The notes: generated from the letters alone by a model not told the origin. Positions 1-8,954 are shown, counted from the first letter of the stretch. The stretch: DNA of 54,670 nucleotides from Alistipes sp. (GCA_017531305.1 JAFXLG010000012.1:1-54670), one strand, 5' to 3'. Numbers and translations are program-made.

Positions 1-238
1 GAGTGTGTATTTTCCTCACGACTGCTTCGCAGTTTGTTTTTGTGAGTTAAATGTGCCGAAATGTTCAAAATCAGTACAAAATAAAGGCTTTTATTGCCTA
101 TTTGCCGAGAAAAAACTTTTGTTTTGCCAGAAAATCACTATATTTGCAGTAAGTAAAAGTTTTCGCGCTCATGCTTGGAGCCTCAATGAATCTTCGTTTT
201 GCATGAATTATGCGTCACAAAGCACAAAACCTAATACT
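1..238. other. Upstream region of the GH2-like gene
   Basis: No gene is visible here. The open frame of the GH2-like gene runs back into this stretch, but the translation before position 239 is not protein-like, and the good start is the ATG at 239, which begins a signal peptide. The useful content is a promoter-like element at 117-146. No terminator or RNA gene was recognised. Confidence 0.6.
117..146 (+). promoter_or_regulatory. Bacteroidota-type promoter for GH2-like gene
   Basis: TTTTG at 117-121 and TATATTTG at 139-146 fit the Bacteroidota -33/-7 consensus (TTG ... TAnnTTTG), with a slightly short 17-nt spacer. Transcription would start near 153, giving an 85-nt leader to the ATG at 239. 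Confidence 0.5.
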
Positions 239-2236
239 ATGAAACGAATCATTTTTTCACTCATATTTTTATTCGTTAGCCTCTCTGTTTCGGGTAGAGA
301 GATATACTCGCTGAACGAAAATTGGCAATTCTTCTATAAGTTGGAGACCAGCTCCGACTACGCCCGCAATATCTCGTTGCCTCATACTTGGAATCTCGAT
401 GCTTTGGCAGGTCAGGGCAACTACCTGCAGACCATAGGTAACTACTCTCGCTCGATATATATCCCTGCTGAGTGGAGTACCAAACGTCTTTTTCTGAAGT
501 TCTACGGCGTGCAGACCATCGCCGATGTCTTTGTCAACGGACACCACGCAGGTGAGCATCGTGGCGGATTCACAGCCTTCACATTCGAGATCACCTCTCA
601 TGTCAAGTTCGGTACCGACAACTCGCTTGTGGTGGTAGTGAACAACTCTTATCAGAATGATATTCTGCCAACCTCTTCGGAGATTAATCAATATGGCGGT
701 ATATATCGCGAGGTGGAGCTTATCGTAACAGAGCAGACCACCATATCGCCACTTTATTACGGCTCGGATGGCGTACTTATCCACCAAAACAGCATAGTGG
801 GCAATACCGTCAACGCCACAGCCTCAGTTTGGGTAACAGCCACATTAGATAAGTCTTGCGACCTATCCATCACGGTACGTGCCCCGACAGGAGATGTGGT
901 ACACTCGCGTTTCTTGAAAGGACGCATCGAAAAGGATACACCTATCGACATTCCGTTCACTCTGGAAGAGCCTCTGTTATGGAGTCCAAGCGAGCCGAAT
1001 CTCTACACCATAACCATCGGTATTGGTCACAGGCAAGAAGATGAGGTGACCGTCACCACAGGATTCCGCAAGATCGAAGCAGCGAGCAAAAGCGGACTCA
1101 AGATTAACGGTAAACGCATACAGATTCAGGGCGTTACGCTCTATCACGACCGTGCTGCCATCGGTAGCGCACTCCGCACCCGCCACTATGACGAGGATTT
1201 GGAGCATATTCAGGATATTGGAGCCAATGCCATACGCTCGGCAACGGCTCCACACTCGCAATATCTCTACAACTGTTGCGACCAGAACGGGCTCTTGGTA
1301 TGGATCGACACCCCATTTACCAGAGCTCCATATTTAAGCGACTTTTTCTACTATCCTACCGATAAGTTCAAGCAGAACGGTTTGCAGCAGCTCCGCGAGA
1401 TCATTGCCCAGAACATCAACCACCCATCGGTAGTGATGTGGGGTATCTACTCTTTGGCATGGCTCAGAGGCGACAACATCTTGGATTTTGTCAAGGATCT
1501 GAACAACACTGCCAAGCAGATGGACCCTTCACGTCCTACAGTTGCCTGCAGTAATCAAGATGGTGAGATCAACTTCGTTACAGATCTTATCGTTTGGCAA
1601 CAGAATCTGGGCTGGGAGCGAGGAAACATCAGCGATATCAAGGTATGGAGCGACAAGCTACACACCGAGTGGGCTCACTTGCGCTCTGCCGTAGCCTATG
1701 GCGAGGCTGGCTCTATCGACCAGCAGACGGACAACAGCGTTAAGCCTGCGCAGATTGACCAGCGTTGGTTGCCTGAGCGTTGGCAGACCGAATTCCACGA
1801 GGGATATGCTCAGCAACTGGCTCAGGATTCACTCTTCTGGGGTATCTGGATCAATAATATGTTTGAATTTGGTTCGGTACGCCACAACGATGGCATATCG
1901 CGCACAGGATTGGTAACTTTCGACCGCAAAGATCAGAAAGACCCATACTACCTCTATCGCGCACTATGGAACAAGAAGAAGCCTACGCTTCACCTTTCGG
2001 AGAAACGCCGCAACATACGTCAGGACTCATTGCAGCAGATTAAGTTCTACGCTTCGATGGATAAAGTGCCTGTGCTGGTGGTAAATAAAGATACGATCAA
2101 GGTCAACAAATATGCCCCTTGCCAATATATCTCTGATCCGATAATTATGCGTGGCAGAAACCACGTCAAGCTCACCTCAGGCGATATCTCGGATGATCAG
2201 ATCATCACAATCGACAACGCATTAAGACAGCATTAA
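239..2236 (+). CDS. GH2-fold secreted protein, probably catalytically dead
   Basis: Member of glycoside hydrolase family 2 (beta-galactosidase/beta-glucuronidase fold), 665 aa from the ATG at 239. An N-terminal signal peptide (MKRIIFSLIF and following) implies export. The order is a sugar-binding jelly roll (LPHTWN and NGHHAGEHRGGFTAF), an Ig-like domain, then a TIM barrel with RNATAPHSQY-like and NHPSVVMWG (about 394-402) motifs. The family normally reads W-G-x-x-N-E after NHPS; here the corresponding residues are S405-L406. The family nucleophile motif S-E-Y-G-A-G-x-S-I aligns with V-A486-Y-G-E-A-G-S-I, so that Glu is also missing. The barrel C-terminus (NMFEFGS, GLVTFDR, YYLYRALW) is intact. 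E489 could in principle substitute, but its register is wrong. I infer a carbohydrate-binding pseudoenzyme. Its last 32 bp overlap the convergent wbqC-like gene. Confidence 0.85.
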   Translation: MKRIIFSLIFLFVSLSVSGREIYSLNENWQFFYKLETSSDYARNISLPHTWNLDALAGQGNYLQTIGNYSRSIYIPAEWSTKRLFLKFYGVQTIADVFVNGHHAGEHRGGFTAFTFEITSHVKFGTDNSLVVVVNNSYQNDILPTSSEINQYGGIYREVELIVTEQTTISPLYYGSDGVLIHQNSIVGNTVNATASVWVTATLDKSCDLSITVRAPTGDVVHSRFLKGRIEKDTPIDIPFTLEEPLLWSPSEPNLYTITIGIGHRQEDEVTVTTGFRKIEAASKSGLKINGKRIQIQGVTLYHDRAAIGSALRTRHYDEDLEHIQDIGANAIRSATAPHSQYLYNCCDQNGLLVWIDTPFTRAPYLSDFFYYPTDKFKQNGLQQLREIIAQNINHPSVVMWGIYSLAWLRGDNILDFVKDLNNTAKQMDPSRPTVACSNQDGEINFVTDLIVWQQNLGWERGNISDIKVWSDKLHTEWAHLRSAVAYGEAGSIDQQTDNSVKPAQIDQRWLPERWQTEFHEGYAQQLAQDSLFWGIWINNMFEFGSVRHNDGISRTGLVTFDRKDQKDPYYLYRALWNKKKPTLHLSEKRRNIRQDSLQQIKFYASMDKVPVLVVNKDTIKVNKYAPCQYISDPIIMRGRNHVKLTSGDISDDQIITIDNALRQH

Positions 2237-2810
2237 CGGCTTGTGGTCCTTCGCACATTATAAGATCTAAAATAGACAAATTCGCCTCGAAAGGCATGCG
2301 GTCAGAGAAGACCTGAAAATAGGGCTCGGCTACAAAGGTCGAGTTCTCTTTGTGTTTGGGTCTAAGGTCAAGATCATCGGGCTGCGCCTCATAATAACTC
2401 TGAGACAGTGGCAATTCTCGATTCACACCCAAGAGCGAGAGTAGCGTAGAGGTATATTCCAGATTATAATCCACAAGATACTTCCACTCCTTACGATAAA
2501 ATGGCTCGATGCGGTGAGCAAAATGGTCGAAATATGGCGATGACTTATATGCCGAAAATATCGACACCCAATGCTGATGTTGCCAACGCTTCGAGTAATC
2601 TATCTTCACATCGCGCATCTTCTGGCGTGGGCGATTGGCATTCTCCACGTTTACCGTAAGAGCCATCACACCATTTGCCGAGAGAATATGAGCGCGGTTA
2701 CGCTCCGAACGCTTGATGAAATTCTCCCCCAGATCTATCACACACTCCTCACGCAAGAGGCGCGCAACATACTCCACCGAGGGCATATATGCTAAAGGAA
2801 GTATTACCAT
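2205..2810 (-). CDS. WbqC-like family protein
   Basis: 201-aa cytoplasmic protein that looks like the WbqC-like family (common in Bacteroidota, some members linked to O-antigen gene clusters). It opens with LPLAYMPSVEYVARLL and contains NRAHILSANGVMALTVNVEN and a RWQHQHWVSIFSAYKSSPYFDHF segment typical of the family. No signal peptide or membrane segment is present. It starts 2 nt after the prmA stop, so the two are surely co-transcribed in the order prmA then wbqC-like. Its 3' end overlaps the convergent GH2-like gene by 32 bp, leaving no room for a separate terminator. Biochemical role is unknown. Confidence 0.8.
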   Translation of the reverse strand: MVILPLAYMPSVEYVARLLREECVIDLGENFIKRSERNRAHILSANGVMALTVNVENANRPRQKMRDVKIDYSKRWQHQHWVSIFSAYKSSPYFDHFAHRIEPFYRKEWKYLVDYNLEYTSTLLSLLGVNRELPLSQSYYEAQPDDLDLRPKHKENSTFVAEPYFQVFSDRMPFEANLSILDLIMCEGPQAVNAVLMRCRL

Positions 2811-2812
2811 CT

Positions 2813-3643
2813 CTACTCTTTTCTACAAACCATCACAACCCACTCATCACGCTCCTTGACCTGCTCCACGGCAAAGCCACACTCCAAAGCAGAAGCTGTG
2901 ATATGAACAATATCTTCACCAAGGAAACCACTCATCAAGAGTTGACCTCCCTCGCTGATTCGCTGCGCGAAGTGCGGTAGCATCATCTGCAATATGTTGC
3001 GGTTGATATTTGCCAACACAAAATCGAACTGCTCGCGCCTAAGCACATCGGTCGAGCCACAACGAACCTCAACCTTATGCTCCACGCCACTCAGGCTCAC
3101 GCTGTCGCGACAACTGTCGCAAGCCCAATCGTCAATATCGACACAGACCATCTTCTCGGCTCCGCACTTCAACGCTACGATCGCCAGCACTCCCGTACCG
3201 CAACCCATATCGAGACCACGTCCTTTAAGACTCAATTCGGCGATTGTCTGCGACATAAGAGCAGTAGTGGTATGATGTCCCGTACCGAACGACATACGAG
3301 GAGCTATGACAACATCCACCGCACCCTCTTTAGCCTCATGGTGTGGCGCACGGATACGGATAGGGGTTGCACCTTCGACATCGACAGGCTCGAAATCACT
3401 CTCCCACTGTTGATTCCAATTCTGCTGCTCCACCTCGCTGAAGGCATAATCCGAGATATCCCACTCCTCAAGCAGCGTACTGACCTGACGGCGACACAAT
3501 TCATGCTCGGTGGTGGGGATATATGCTCTGAGAGAACTTGCATCGGACTCAAAAGCCTCGAAGGGATAATCCGATAACATGGCAGTCAGGATATCAGCCT
3601 GCTCCTCATCCTTGACATTTATATTTAGTTCAACGTATTGCAT
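2813..3643 (-). CDS. prmA: Ribosomal protein L11 methyltransferase
   Basis: SAM-dependent methyltransferase that methylates lysines and the N-terminus of ribosomal protein L11. The 276-aa length is normal for the Bacteroidota form. Visible motifs are TGHHTT (121-126), which is characteristic of PrmA, the SAM-binding [12 protein letters not shown] (motif GCGTG at 147-151), the acidic end VCVDIDD, and NINRNIL, the substrate-side motif. Cytoplasmic. First gene of a two-gene unit with the wbqC-like gene; it is divergent from xerD with a 52-bp gap. Confidence 0.93.
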   Translation of the reverse strand: MQYVELNINVKDEEQADILTAMLSDYPFEAFESDASSLRAYIPTTEHELCRRQVSTLLEEWDISDYAFSEVEQQNWNQQWESDFEPVDVEGATPIRIRAPHHEAKEGAVDVVIAPRMSFGTGHHTTTALMSQTIAELSLKGRGLDMGCGTGVLAIVALKCGAEKMVCVDIDDWACDSCRDSVSLSGVEHKVEVRCGSTDVLRREQFDFVLANINRNILQMMLPHFAQRISEGGQLLMSGFLGEDIVHITASALECGFAVEQVKERDEWVVMVCRKE

Positions 3644-3663
3644 AATATTATGTAAAATTTTCG

Positions 3664-3671
3664 TATCTTCG
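3664..3671 (+). promoter_or_regulatory. Probable -7 element for xerD
   Basis: TATCTTCG matches the Bacteroidota TAnnTTTG box with one mismatch and lies 24 nt before the xerD ATG. A TTG is present at 3638-3640, but the spacer (23 nt) is longer than ideal. Confidence 0.35.
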
Positions 3672-3695
3672 CAACGCTACAAAGTTAAAAATAAT

Positions 3696-4592
3696 ATGGC
3701 AGAATATCTCAAAAAGTGGAACGAAATTACGCGTAGCTACCGCACATATATACGTTTGGAGAAGCAGCTGTCGCCCAACTCCATAGAATCCTATATGCGC
3801 GACTTGGAGCAGTTCAAGCACTTCATCCTACGTATGTACGATGTGCCACCACGCAAAGTGGAGCAGCAGATGATCGACAATTATATGCAGTGGTTGTATG
3901 AGCGCGGACGCGAAAAGAGTTCTCAGGCGCGTTACCTTAGCGGCATAAAGAGTTTCTTCAACTTCATGCTTCTGGAGGAGATGATCGACACATCGCCTGC
4001 CGAGCTGGTCGAAGCACCTAAGGCATCGCGACAACTCCCCGACACGCTCTCCACTCAGGAGATTGAGACCATGATAGGGTTGATAGATCAATCGACCACC
4101 AAAGGTCTTAGGGATCGCGCCATATTGGAACTACTCTACTCCTGCGGATTGCGCGTAACGGAGCTATGTGATCTGAAGCTCGGAGATCTCTTTTTCGCAG
4201 AGGGTTACATTCGCATCATCGGCAAGGGCGACAAACAACGCCTTGTACCCATCGGCTCGGTAGCACGCAGCCGCATACAACTCTACATGGAGCAGACGCA
4301 GGAGCAGCACAAAAAGGAGGATACCCTGTTTCTCAACAACCGTGGCAAACGCCTTACTCGCGTAATGATATTCAACATCATCAAGCAGGCTGCCCAACGC
4401 GCTGGAATAGAGAAAAACATCAGCCCTCACACTCTGCGTCACTCCTTCGCCACGCATCTTTTGCAAGGTGGAGCCAACATCCGTCAGGTACAGGAGTTAC
4501 TCGGTCATGAAAACATCCTCACCACCGAAATATACACCCATCTGGACAACAAATATCTGAGCCAGAAGATGGAGGAGTATATGGACCTATGA
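3696..4592 (+). CDS. xerD: Tyrosine recombinase XerD
   Basis: Site-specific tyrosine recombinase that resolves chromosome dimers at dif, probably with a XerC partner encoded elsewhere. 298 aa from the ATG at 3696. The open frame extends upstream, but that part overlaps the prmA start and lacks family similarity. The SAM-like core-binding domain (about 1-105) is followed by the catalytic domain with the full residue set: R153 (GLRVTEL), K177 (IGKGDKQR), H245 and R248 ([12 protein letters not shown]), H271 (LLGHEN) and Y280 (TEIYTHLD). I prefer XerD to a phage integrase because of the length, the conserved motifs and the core-gene context. XerC is the nearest alternative. Confidence 0.92.
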   Translation: MAEYLKKWNEITRSYRTYIRLEKQLSPNSIESYMRDLEQFKHFILRMYDVPPRKVEQQMIDNYMQWLYERGREKSSQARYLSGIKSFFNFMLLEEMIDTSPAELVEAPKASRQLPDTLSTQEIETMIGLIDQSTTKGLRDRAILELLYSCGLRVTELCDLKLGDLFFAEGYIRIIGKGDKQRLVPIGSVARSRIQLYMEQTQEQHKKEDTLFLNNRGKRLTRVMIFNIIKQAAQRAGIEKNISPHTLRHSFATHLLQGGANIRQVQELLGHENILTTEIYTHLDNKYLSQKMEEYMDL

Positions 4593-4598
4593 CAATTC

Positions 4599-4620
4599 AA
4601 AATTCAGAATTCAGAATTTT
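4599..4620. terminator. Short AT-rich hairpin between convergent genes
   Basis: AAAATTC and GAATTTT arms (7 bp) surround AGAATTCA. The hairpin lies between the xerD stop and the stop of the minus-strand small protein, so it may serve both. It is built of AATTCA units that recur at 28372-28400. Confidence 0.4.
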
Positions 4621-4628
4621 AGTCGGGG

Positions 4629-5042
4629 CTATCTTGGTTTAGGTACGGGGAACGACAAGACCGATGCATCCTGCTCATTCTGCGCAGGATATGGAGCAAA
4701 CGGAGATGGTTGCCCCGTAGAGAAGGTTATGCCCCAAAGCCTTATCGAACGGCGATAGACGCTCCAAAGAGGTATCTCATACTCAAACTTCACCCTCTGC
4801 GGAGTAGCCTCCACAAGGGAGTGATACGATTGGTCATGATGTCCAATGTCGATGGGTGGTTCCCACCGAAAGAGCGATGTATCTTGATGATGAGGCTCAA
4901 AATCGGTCATAGAATCAATCTCAAACCACAGAGTATCGCCACCCATCCACCTTCTTGGCTCCTGAGCCGAAGAGGGAGTCCTACACATGACAAAAGTCAT
5001 GAGAAACAACAAAGAAACTATTAATGCTTTAAACCATCTCAA
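4629..5042 (-). CDS. Small secreted protein of unknown function
   Basis: 137 aa, not recognised. An N-terminal hydrophobic signal (LIVSLLFLMTFVMC) followed by a PSSAQ-type cleavage region suggests export to the periplasm or envelope. The mature part is polar, rich in Trp, Pro and His, and has no repeats or metal motif that I can assign. It starts directly after the recO stop (no spacer), so it is translated as the last gene of ispG-recO-this gene. The tight packing suggests a conserved lineage gene rather than a chance frame. Confidence 0.7.
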   Translation of the reverse strand: MRWFKALIVSLLFLMTFVMCRTPSSAQEPRRWMGGDTLWFEIDSMTDFEPHHQDTSLFRWEPPIDIGHHDQSYHSLVEATPQRVKFEYEIPLWSVYRRSIRLWGITFSTGQPSPFAPYPAQNEQDASVLSFPVPKPR

Positions 5043-5780
5043 TCAGAACACCTCCTGCAAAATTCTTATCGATTGCACGGAGTGGATGGTATCAAGATGA
5101 AATGCATAGTAGGACATCAACGCCGCAAGGAACTCGACCCTTTGCTTGCGATTCAATCCCACCTCTGCCAAATAACGCACATCGCACTCCAACATATCGC
5201 GGAGAATGAGTGCGTTCTCTTGACTCATAAAATATTCCTTCGGGGGTTTAGTCAAGGTATAGAGTCCTTCGGCGATATTAAACCACGCATCAGGCATATA
5301 TTCATTACCGGGCGAAAAACCCAGAAAACGGCACATCTGCGAGAGAAACCAGAGGTGGAAATTCGCCACACCCTCCTGCATATCGTCCAAAGCCTCAACC
5401 GATCCCCACACAAAGTCAAAGAGCATCTCGTTAGGCTCACTCTCCTTAACGAGACGGTGCAAAACCTCTGCCATAAAGAGAGCTATGGTCGATTTTTTCA
5501 CATCAAAGGGGATAGTTTGCAACACCAGACCATTGTGTACCTCGCCAAAGCGGTGGAGCTGCATTTTGGGCGAGAGCAGTCCTTCATATTCAAGCGCAAA
5601 CATCGGCTGAAAGAGTGCCAGCTTGCCCTTTCCACGCCCCGTACCGAGTCCCTGCACGATATAGCTTTGGCGACCATGTGTCGAGGTGAGCATCTGTACC
5701 ACAACGCCCTTATCGCCATATTTGACCTTGCCCAAGACAATGCCTCGCGCCGTATATCGCTTAATCGCACCCGCCGCCAT
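5043..5780 (-). CDS. recO: DNA repair protein RecO
   Basis: Recombination mediator that works with RecR to load RecA on SSB-coated single-stranded DNA. 245 aa, usual length. The N-terminal OB-fold is visible in YTARGIVLGKVKYGDKGVVVQMLTSTHGRQSYIVQG. The helical C-terminal half follows; the four-Cys zinc site found in some RecO proteins is not evident, as is common in Bacteroidota. It lies 27 bp downstream of ispG on the minus strand and abuts the small secreted protein. Confidence 0.88.
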   Translation of the reverse strand: MAAGAIKRYTARGIVLGKVKYGDKGVVVQMLTSTHGRQSYIVQGLGTGRGKGKLALFQPMFALEYEGLLSPKMQLHRFGEVHNGLVLQTIPFDVKKSTIALFMAEVLHRLVKESEPNEMLFDFVWGSVEALDDMQEGVANFHLWFLSQMCRFLGFSPGNEYMPDAWFNIAEGLYTLTKPPKEYFMSQENALILRDMLECDVRYLAEVGLNRKQRVEFLAALMSYYAFHLDTIHSVQSIRILQEVF

Positions 5781-5807
5781 CTTTTAGTAGCTTCAACCTT
5801 AAACTCT

Positions 5808-7289
5808 TTAGGCTTCGATCCAATCGCCGTTGCGCTTAATCAACTCGATAAGATGCTCGATAGCCTCCTCCTGCGGGATATTGCGCTCGACAACTTCGCG
5901 TCCCTTATAGAGCGTGATACGTCCTGCGGCAGCACCCACATAACCATAGTCGGCATCCGCCATCTCGCCAGGACCATTCACCACACAACCCATGACACCG
6001 ATCTTGAGATTCTTCAGGTGATTTGTGCGGCTCTTGATGTCTGCCAAAGTCTTTTCAATATCGTAAAGCGTACGTCCGCAACTTGGACAAGCTATATATT
6101 CGGTATGGGAGAAACGTACACGCGCCGCCTGCAGGATCATAAGCTCGATCTGGAGTACCTGCTCCTGACTCAGATTGGGAGCATCGACCCATATTCCGTC
6201 TGCCAAACCATCGAGGAACAAAACTCCCAGATCTGCCGCAGCCTTAACTCCAACCTCCTCTGCCGAGGTCTGCTCATAACGGCACTTTACTACAACAGGC
6301 TGGCTATCATCCATATTAAGAATTGCAGCACGCAACTCAGCTGTCGGATTCTTGCTCTGAGCCTCTACCACGCGGAACTCCTCGGTCAACTCATCGTGTG
6401 TTATGGGCGTCATCACATCGCTACGGCGGCGATATGCTGTCGAAGAGTAACGCTCTGGGTGTTTTACTTCGAACAATCCCTCACGCTCGGCATAGTGTTC
6501 AACCAGCATCTGCGCCACGGGGACCTCGTTTTCGGGAGCCTCGGTAAGCGAGACACGGATCGTATCGCCAATGCCATCCGAAAGAAGCGCACCGATACCC
6601 ACGGCACTCTTGATTCTGCCCTCCAATCCGTTACCAGCCTCAGTCACGCCAAGGTGGATCGGATAGGTCATACCCTCACGCTCCATAGCCTCCACAAGCA
6701 AGCGGTAGGCATGCACCATAACGCGCGTATTGCTCGACTTCATAGAGACTACCACCTGATCGAAATTCTCCTCTCGGCAAACCTTCAAAAACTCCATAGC
6801 CGAGATGACCATACCCTCGGGCGTGTCGCCATACTCATCGAAAATTCGCTTCGCCAACGAGCCATGATTAACACCTATACGCAGAGCCACACCTCGCTCG
6901 CGGCACTGTGCGATGAGCGATTGCAACTCGCCATTCGAGGTACGATAGTTACCAGGATTGATACGCACCTTATCTACATACTGAGCCGCAATGGCTGCCA
7001 CCTCGGGCACAAAATGGATGTCGGCAACGATAGCCGCACGGCAACCATCCTCCTTTAGGCGAAGCATGATATTCTGCAGATTCTCGCCCTCCTTTCTGCC
7101 CTGCGCCGTAAGACGTACGATGGGAGCTCCCGCCTGAGCTATACGCTCAACCTGAGCCACACTCTTTTCGGTATCGGCAGTGGCGGTATTGGTCATAGAT
7201 TGCACCGCAATGGGATGAGCCGAACCAATCTTCACCTCTCCGATGCGCACCTCATGAGCCTTGCGTCTTTTATAAGTAGTCAGATCCAT
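5808..7289 (-). CDS. ispG: 4-hydroxy-3-methylbut-2-enyl diphosphate synthase
   Basis: Fe-S enzyme of the MEP isoprenoid pathway that converts MEcPP to HMBPP. The N-terminal TIM barrel begins YKRRKAHEVRIGEVKIGSAHPIAVQSMTNT. The C-terminal [4Fe-4S] domain carries CPSCGRTLYD and MGCVVNGPGE. An insertion (about residues 285-375) separates them, as in plant, Chlamydia and Bacteroidota enzymes, but at 493 aa it looks shorter than the ~600-aa enzymes I expect in Bacteroides. The ATG at 7289 is chosen: the longer frame would begin at a TTG inside the -7 promoter box (7323-7330). First gene of the unit ispG-recO-small secreted protein. Confidence 0.93.
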   Translation of the reverse strand: MDLTTYKRRKAHEVRIGEVKIGSAHPIAVQSMTNTATADTEKSVAQVERIAQAGAPIVRLTAQGRKEGENLQNIMLRLKEDGCRAAIVADIHFVPEVAAIAAQYVDKVRINPGNYRTSNGELQSLIAQCRERGVALRIGVNHGSLAKRIFDEYGDTPEGMVISAMEFLKVCREENFDQVVVSMKSSNTRVMVHAYRLLVEAMEREGMTYPIHLGVTEAGNGLEGRIKSAVGIGALLSDGIGDTIRVSLTEAPENEVPVAQMLVEHYAEREGLFEVKHPERYSSTAYRRRSDVMTPITHDELTEEFRVVEAQSKNPTAELRAAILNMDDSQPVVVKCRYEQTSAEEVGVKAAADLGVLFLDGLADGIWVDAPNLSQEQVLQIELMILQAARVRFSHTEYIACPSCGRTLYDIEKTLADIKSRTNHLKNLKIGVMGCVVNGPGEMADADYGYVGAAAGRITLYKGREVVERNIPQEEAIEHLIELIKRNGDWIEA

Positions 7290-7322
7290 ATCAATATTCA
7301 AATATAAATTTATACTTTTATG

Positions 7323-7330
7323 CAAATATA
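7323..7330 (-). promoter_or_regulatory. -7 promoter element for ispG
   Basis: Read on the minus strand this is TATATTTG, an exact TAnnTTTG box, 33 nt before the ispG ATG at 7289. A clear -33 TTG is not seen; that position is instead close to the palindrome at 7342-7362. Confidence 0.55.
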
Positions 7331-7341
7331 ATGATTCGCCC

Positions 7342-7362
7342 CGAGAAAATTACATTTTCTCG
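7342..7362. promoter_or_regulatory. Perfect palindrome, operator candidate
   Basis: Nine-base arms CGAGAAAAT and ATTTTCTCG flank TAC. A second overlapping repeat (ACATTTT at 7352-7358 and AAAATGT at 7367-7373) extends it. It sits where the -33 region of the ispG promoter should be and upstream of the GH125 gene, so a regulator bound here could act on either. It could also form a hairpin, but no U-tract follows. Confidence 0.45.
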
Positions 7363-7406
7363 ATGTAAAATGTCTCTACGAGAGTGCTTATCTTGCGTTT
7401 TTTGTT

Positions 7407-7414
7407 TACCTTTG
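7407..7414 (+). promoter_or_regulatory. -7 promoter element for the GH125 gene
   Basis: TACCTTTG matches TAnnTTTG and lies 40 nt upstream of the ATG at 7455. No good -33 TTG at the expected 19-21 nt distance was seen. Confidence 0.45.
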
Positions 7415-7454
7415 GACCGTAAACACTTTAGAAACCAATAAAAAACAATTTTTC

Positions 7455-8954
7455 ATGAGACTACTTTTTACCCTCACATTGGCTTGCGCAGCAACCCTGC
7501 TCTGGTCATGTGATTGCTCAAAGACACGACAGATTGCCGACATCGAGAAGGCTAAAGCCGAGGCAAGTGCATCAAACTACACCTTAAAGGCAGAGCCTGT
7601 GGCTGAGTTCAAGAGCCAGCGTCCTGCCGCCGAGGATCGCCTCTTCTCTTCGAAGGCTATCGAGGCTGAGATCGAGAAGGTTTGCAAGCAGCTCACCAAC
7701 CCTCGTTTGGCTTGGATGTTTGCCAACTGCTTCCCTAACACTTTGGACACTACAGTACACTACCGCAAGGATGCCAACGGCAAGGATGATACCTTTGTAT
7801 ATACAGGCGATATCCACGCCATGTGGTTGCGCGATTCGGGTGCGCAGGTATGGCCATACGTTCAGTTCGCTAACTCAGATCCTGAGCTTAAGGCTATGTT
7901 GGCAGGTGTGATCAACCGTCAGTTCTACTCTATCAACATCGACCCTTATGCCAACGCATTCAACGATGGTCCTACGGGAGGTGACTGGATGTCAGATTAT
8001 ACAGACATGAAGCCTGAGCTTCACGAGCGCAAGTACGAGATCGACTCACTCTGCTACCCTATCCGCTTGGCTTACTACTATTGGGTAGTTACGGGCGACA
8101 CATCGGTTTTCGGCGAAGAGTGGTTGAAGGCTATTGCCAACGTACTTAAGACCTTCAAGGAGCAGCAGCGTAAGGATGGCGTAGGTCCATACTCATTCCG
8201 CCGTAAGACAGACCGTCAGTTCGATACACTCTCAAACAACGGTTTGGGTGCGCCTGTAAATCCTGTTGGCTTGATCGTATCGAGCTTCCGCCCATCGGAC
8301 GATGCTACTGTGCTTCAGTTCCTCGTACCAGCCAACTTCTTCGCAGTTTCGGCATTGCAGAAGGCTGAGGAGATCTTGACTAAGGTAAATAAGAACACTG
8401 AGCTTGCTAAGCAGTGCCGCGCATTGGCTGACGAGGTGAGCGAGGCTTTGAAGAAGTACGCTATCTATGATCACCCTATCTATGGCAAGATCTACGCATT
8501 CGAGGTTGACGGCTTCGGCAACTACCACTTGATGGATGATGCCAACGTGCCAAGCCTTTTGGCTATGAAGTACCTCAACCCTGAGGTTATCGACATGGAT
8601 ATCTACGCCAACACTCGCGAGTTTGTATGGAGCAAGAATAACCCATACTTCTTCACAGGTAAGGCTGGTGAGGGTATCGGCGGTCCACACATCGGCTACG
8701 ACATGGCATGGCCTATGAGTATCATGATGAAGGCATTCACAAGCGATGATGATGCCGAGATCAAGCACTGCATCGAGATGTTGATGTGTACCGATGCTGG
8801 CACAGGTTTCATGCACGAGTCATTCAACGTGGATAATCCAAAGGACTTCACCCGTAAGTGGTTTGCTTGGCAGAACACTCTCTTTGGCGAGTTGATCATC
8901 AAGCAGATCAACGATGGTCGTCTGGATGTTTTGAACTCAATCCAGATCAAGTAA
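7455..8954 (+). CDS. GH125 exo-alpha-1,6-mannosidase-like lipoprotein
   Basis: Glycoside hydrolase family 125, metal-independent exo-alpha-1,6-mannosidase fold, 499 aa, likely acting on host or yeast mannan/N-glycans at the cell envelope. A lipoprotein signal ends at L-W-S-C19, so it should be anchored to a membrane. Family segments visible are DIHAMWLRDSGAQVWPY, the acidic GPTGGDWMSDYTDMKPELHERKYEIDSLCYP stretch with the conserved Asp/Glu residues, FVPANFFAVSAL-like and KAGEGIGGPHIGYDMAWPMSIMMKA. Length and motifs look complete. Transcribed alone, with its own -7 box and a strong terminator at 8977. Confidence 0.88.
   Translation: MRLLFTLTLACAATLLWSCDCSKTRQIADIEKAKAEASASNYTLKAEPVAEFKSQRPAAEDRLFSSKAIEAEIEKVCKQLTNPRLAWMFANCFPNTLDTTVHYRKDANGKDDTFVYTGDIHAMWLRDSGAQVWPYVQFANSDPELKAMLAGVINRQFYSINIDPYANAFNDGPTGGDWMSDYTDMKPELHERKYEIDSLCYPIRLAYYYWVVTGDTSVFGEEWLKAIANVLKTFKEQQRKDGVGPYSFRRKTDRQFDTLSNNGLGAPVNPVGLIVSSFRPSDDATVLQFLVPANFFAVSALQKAEEILTKVNKNTELAKQCRALADEVSEALKKYAIYDHPIYGKIYAFEVDGFGNYHLMDDANVPSLLAMKYLNPEVIDMDIYANTREFVWSKNNPYFFTGKAGEGIGGPHIGYDMAWPMSIMMKAFTSDDDAEIKHCIEMLMCTDAGTGFMHESFNVDNPKDFTRKWFAWQNTLFGELIIKQINDGRLDVLNSIQIK

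Noticed and set aside
5073-7058. 661-codon open frame on the plus strand
   Set aside because: It is antisense to recO and ispG, whose motifs and start sites are clear. The translation is low-quality, rich in His, Leu and Arg, and has no family features. It is a shadow of codon bias.
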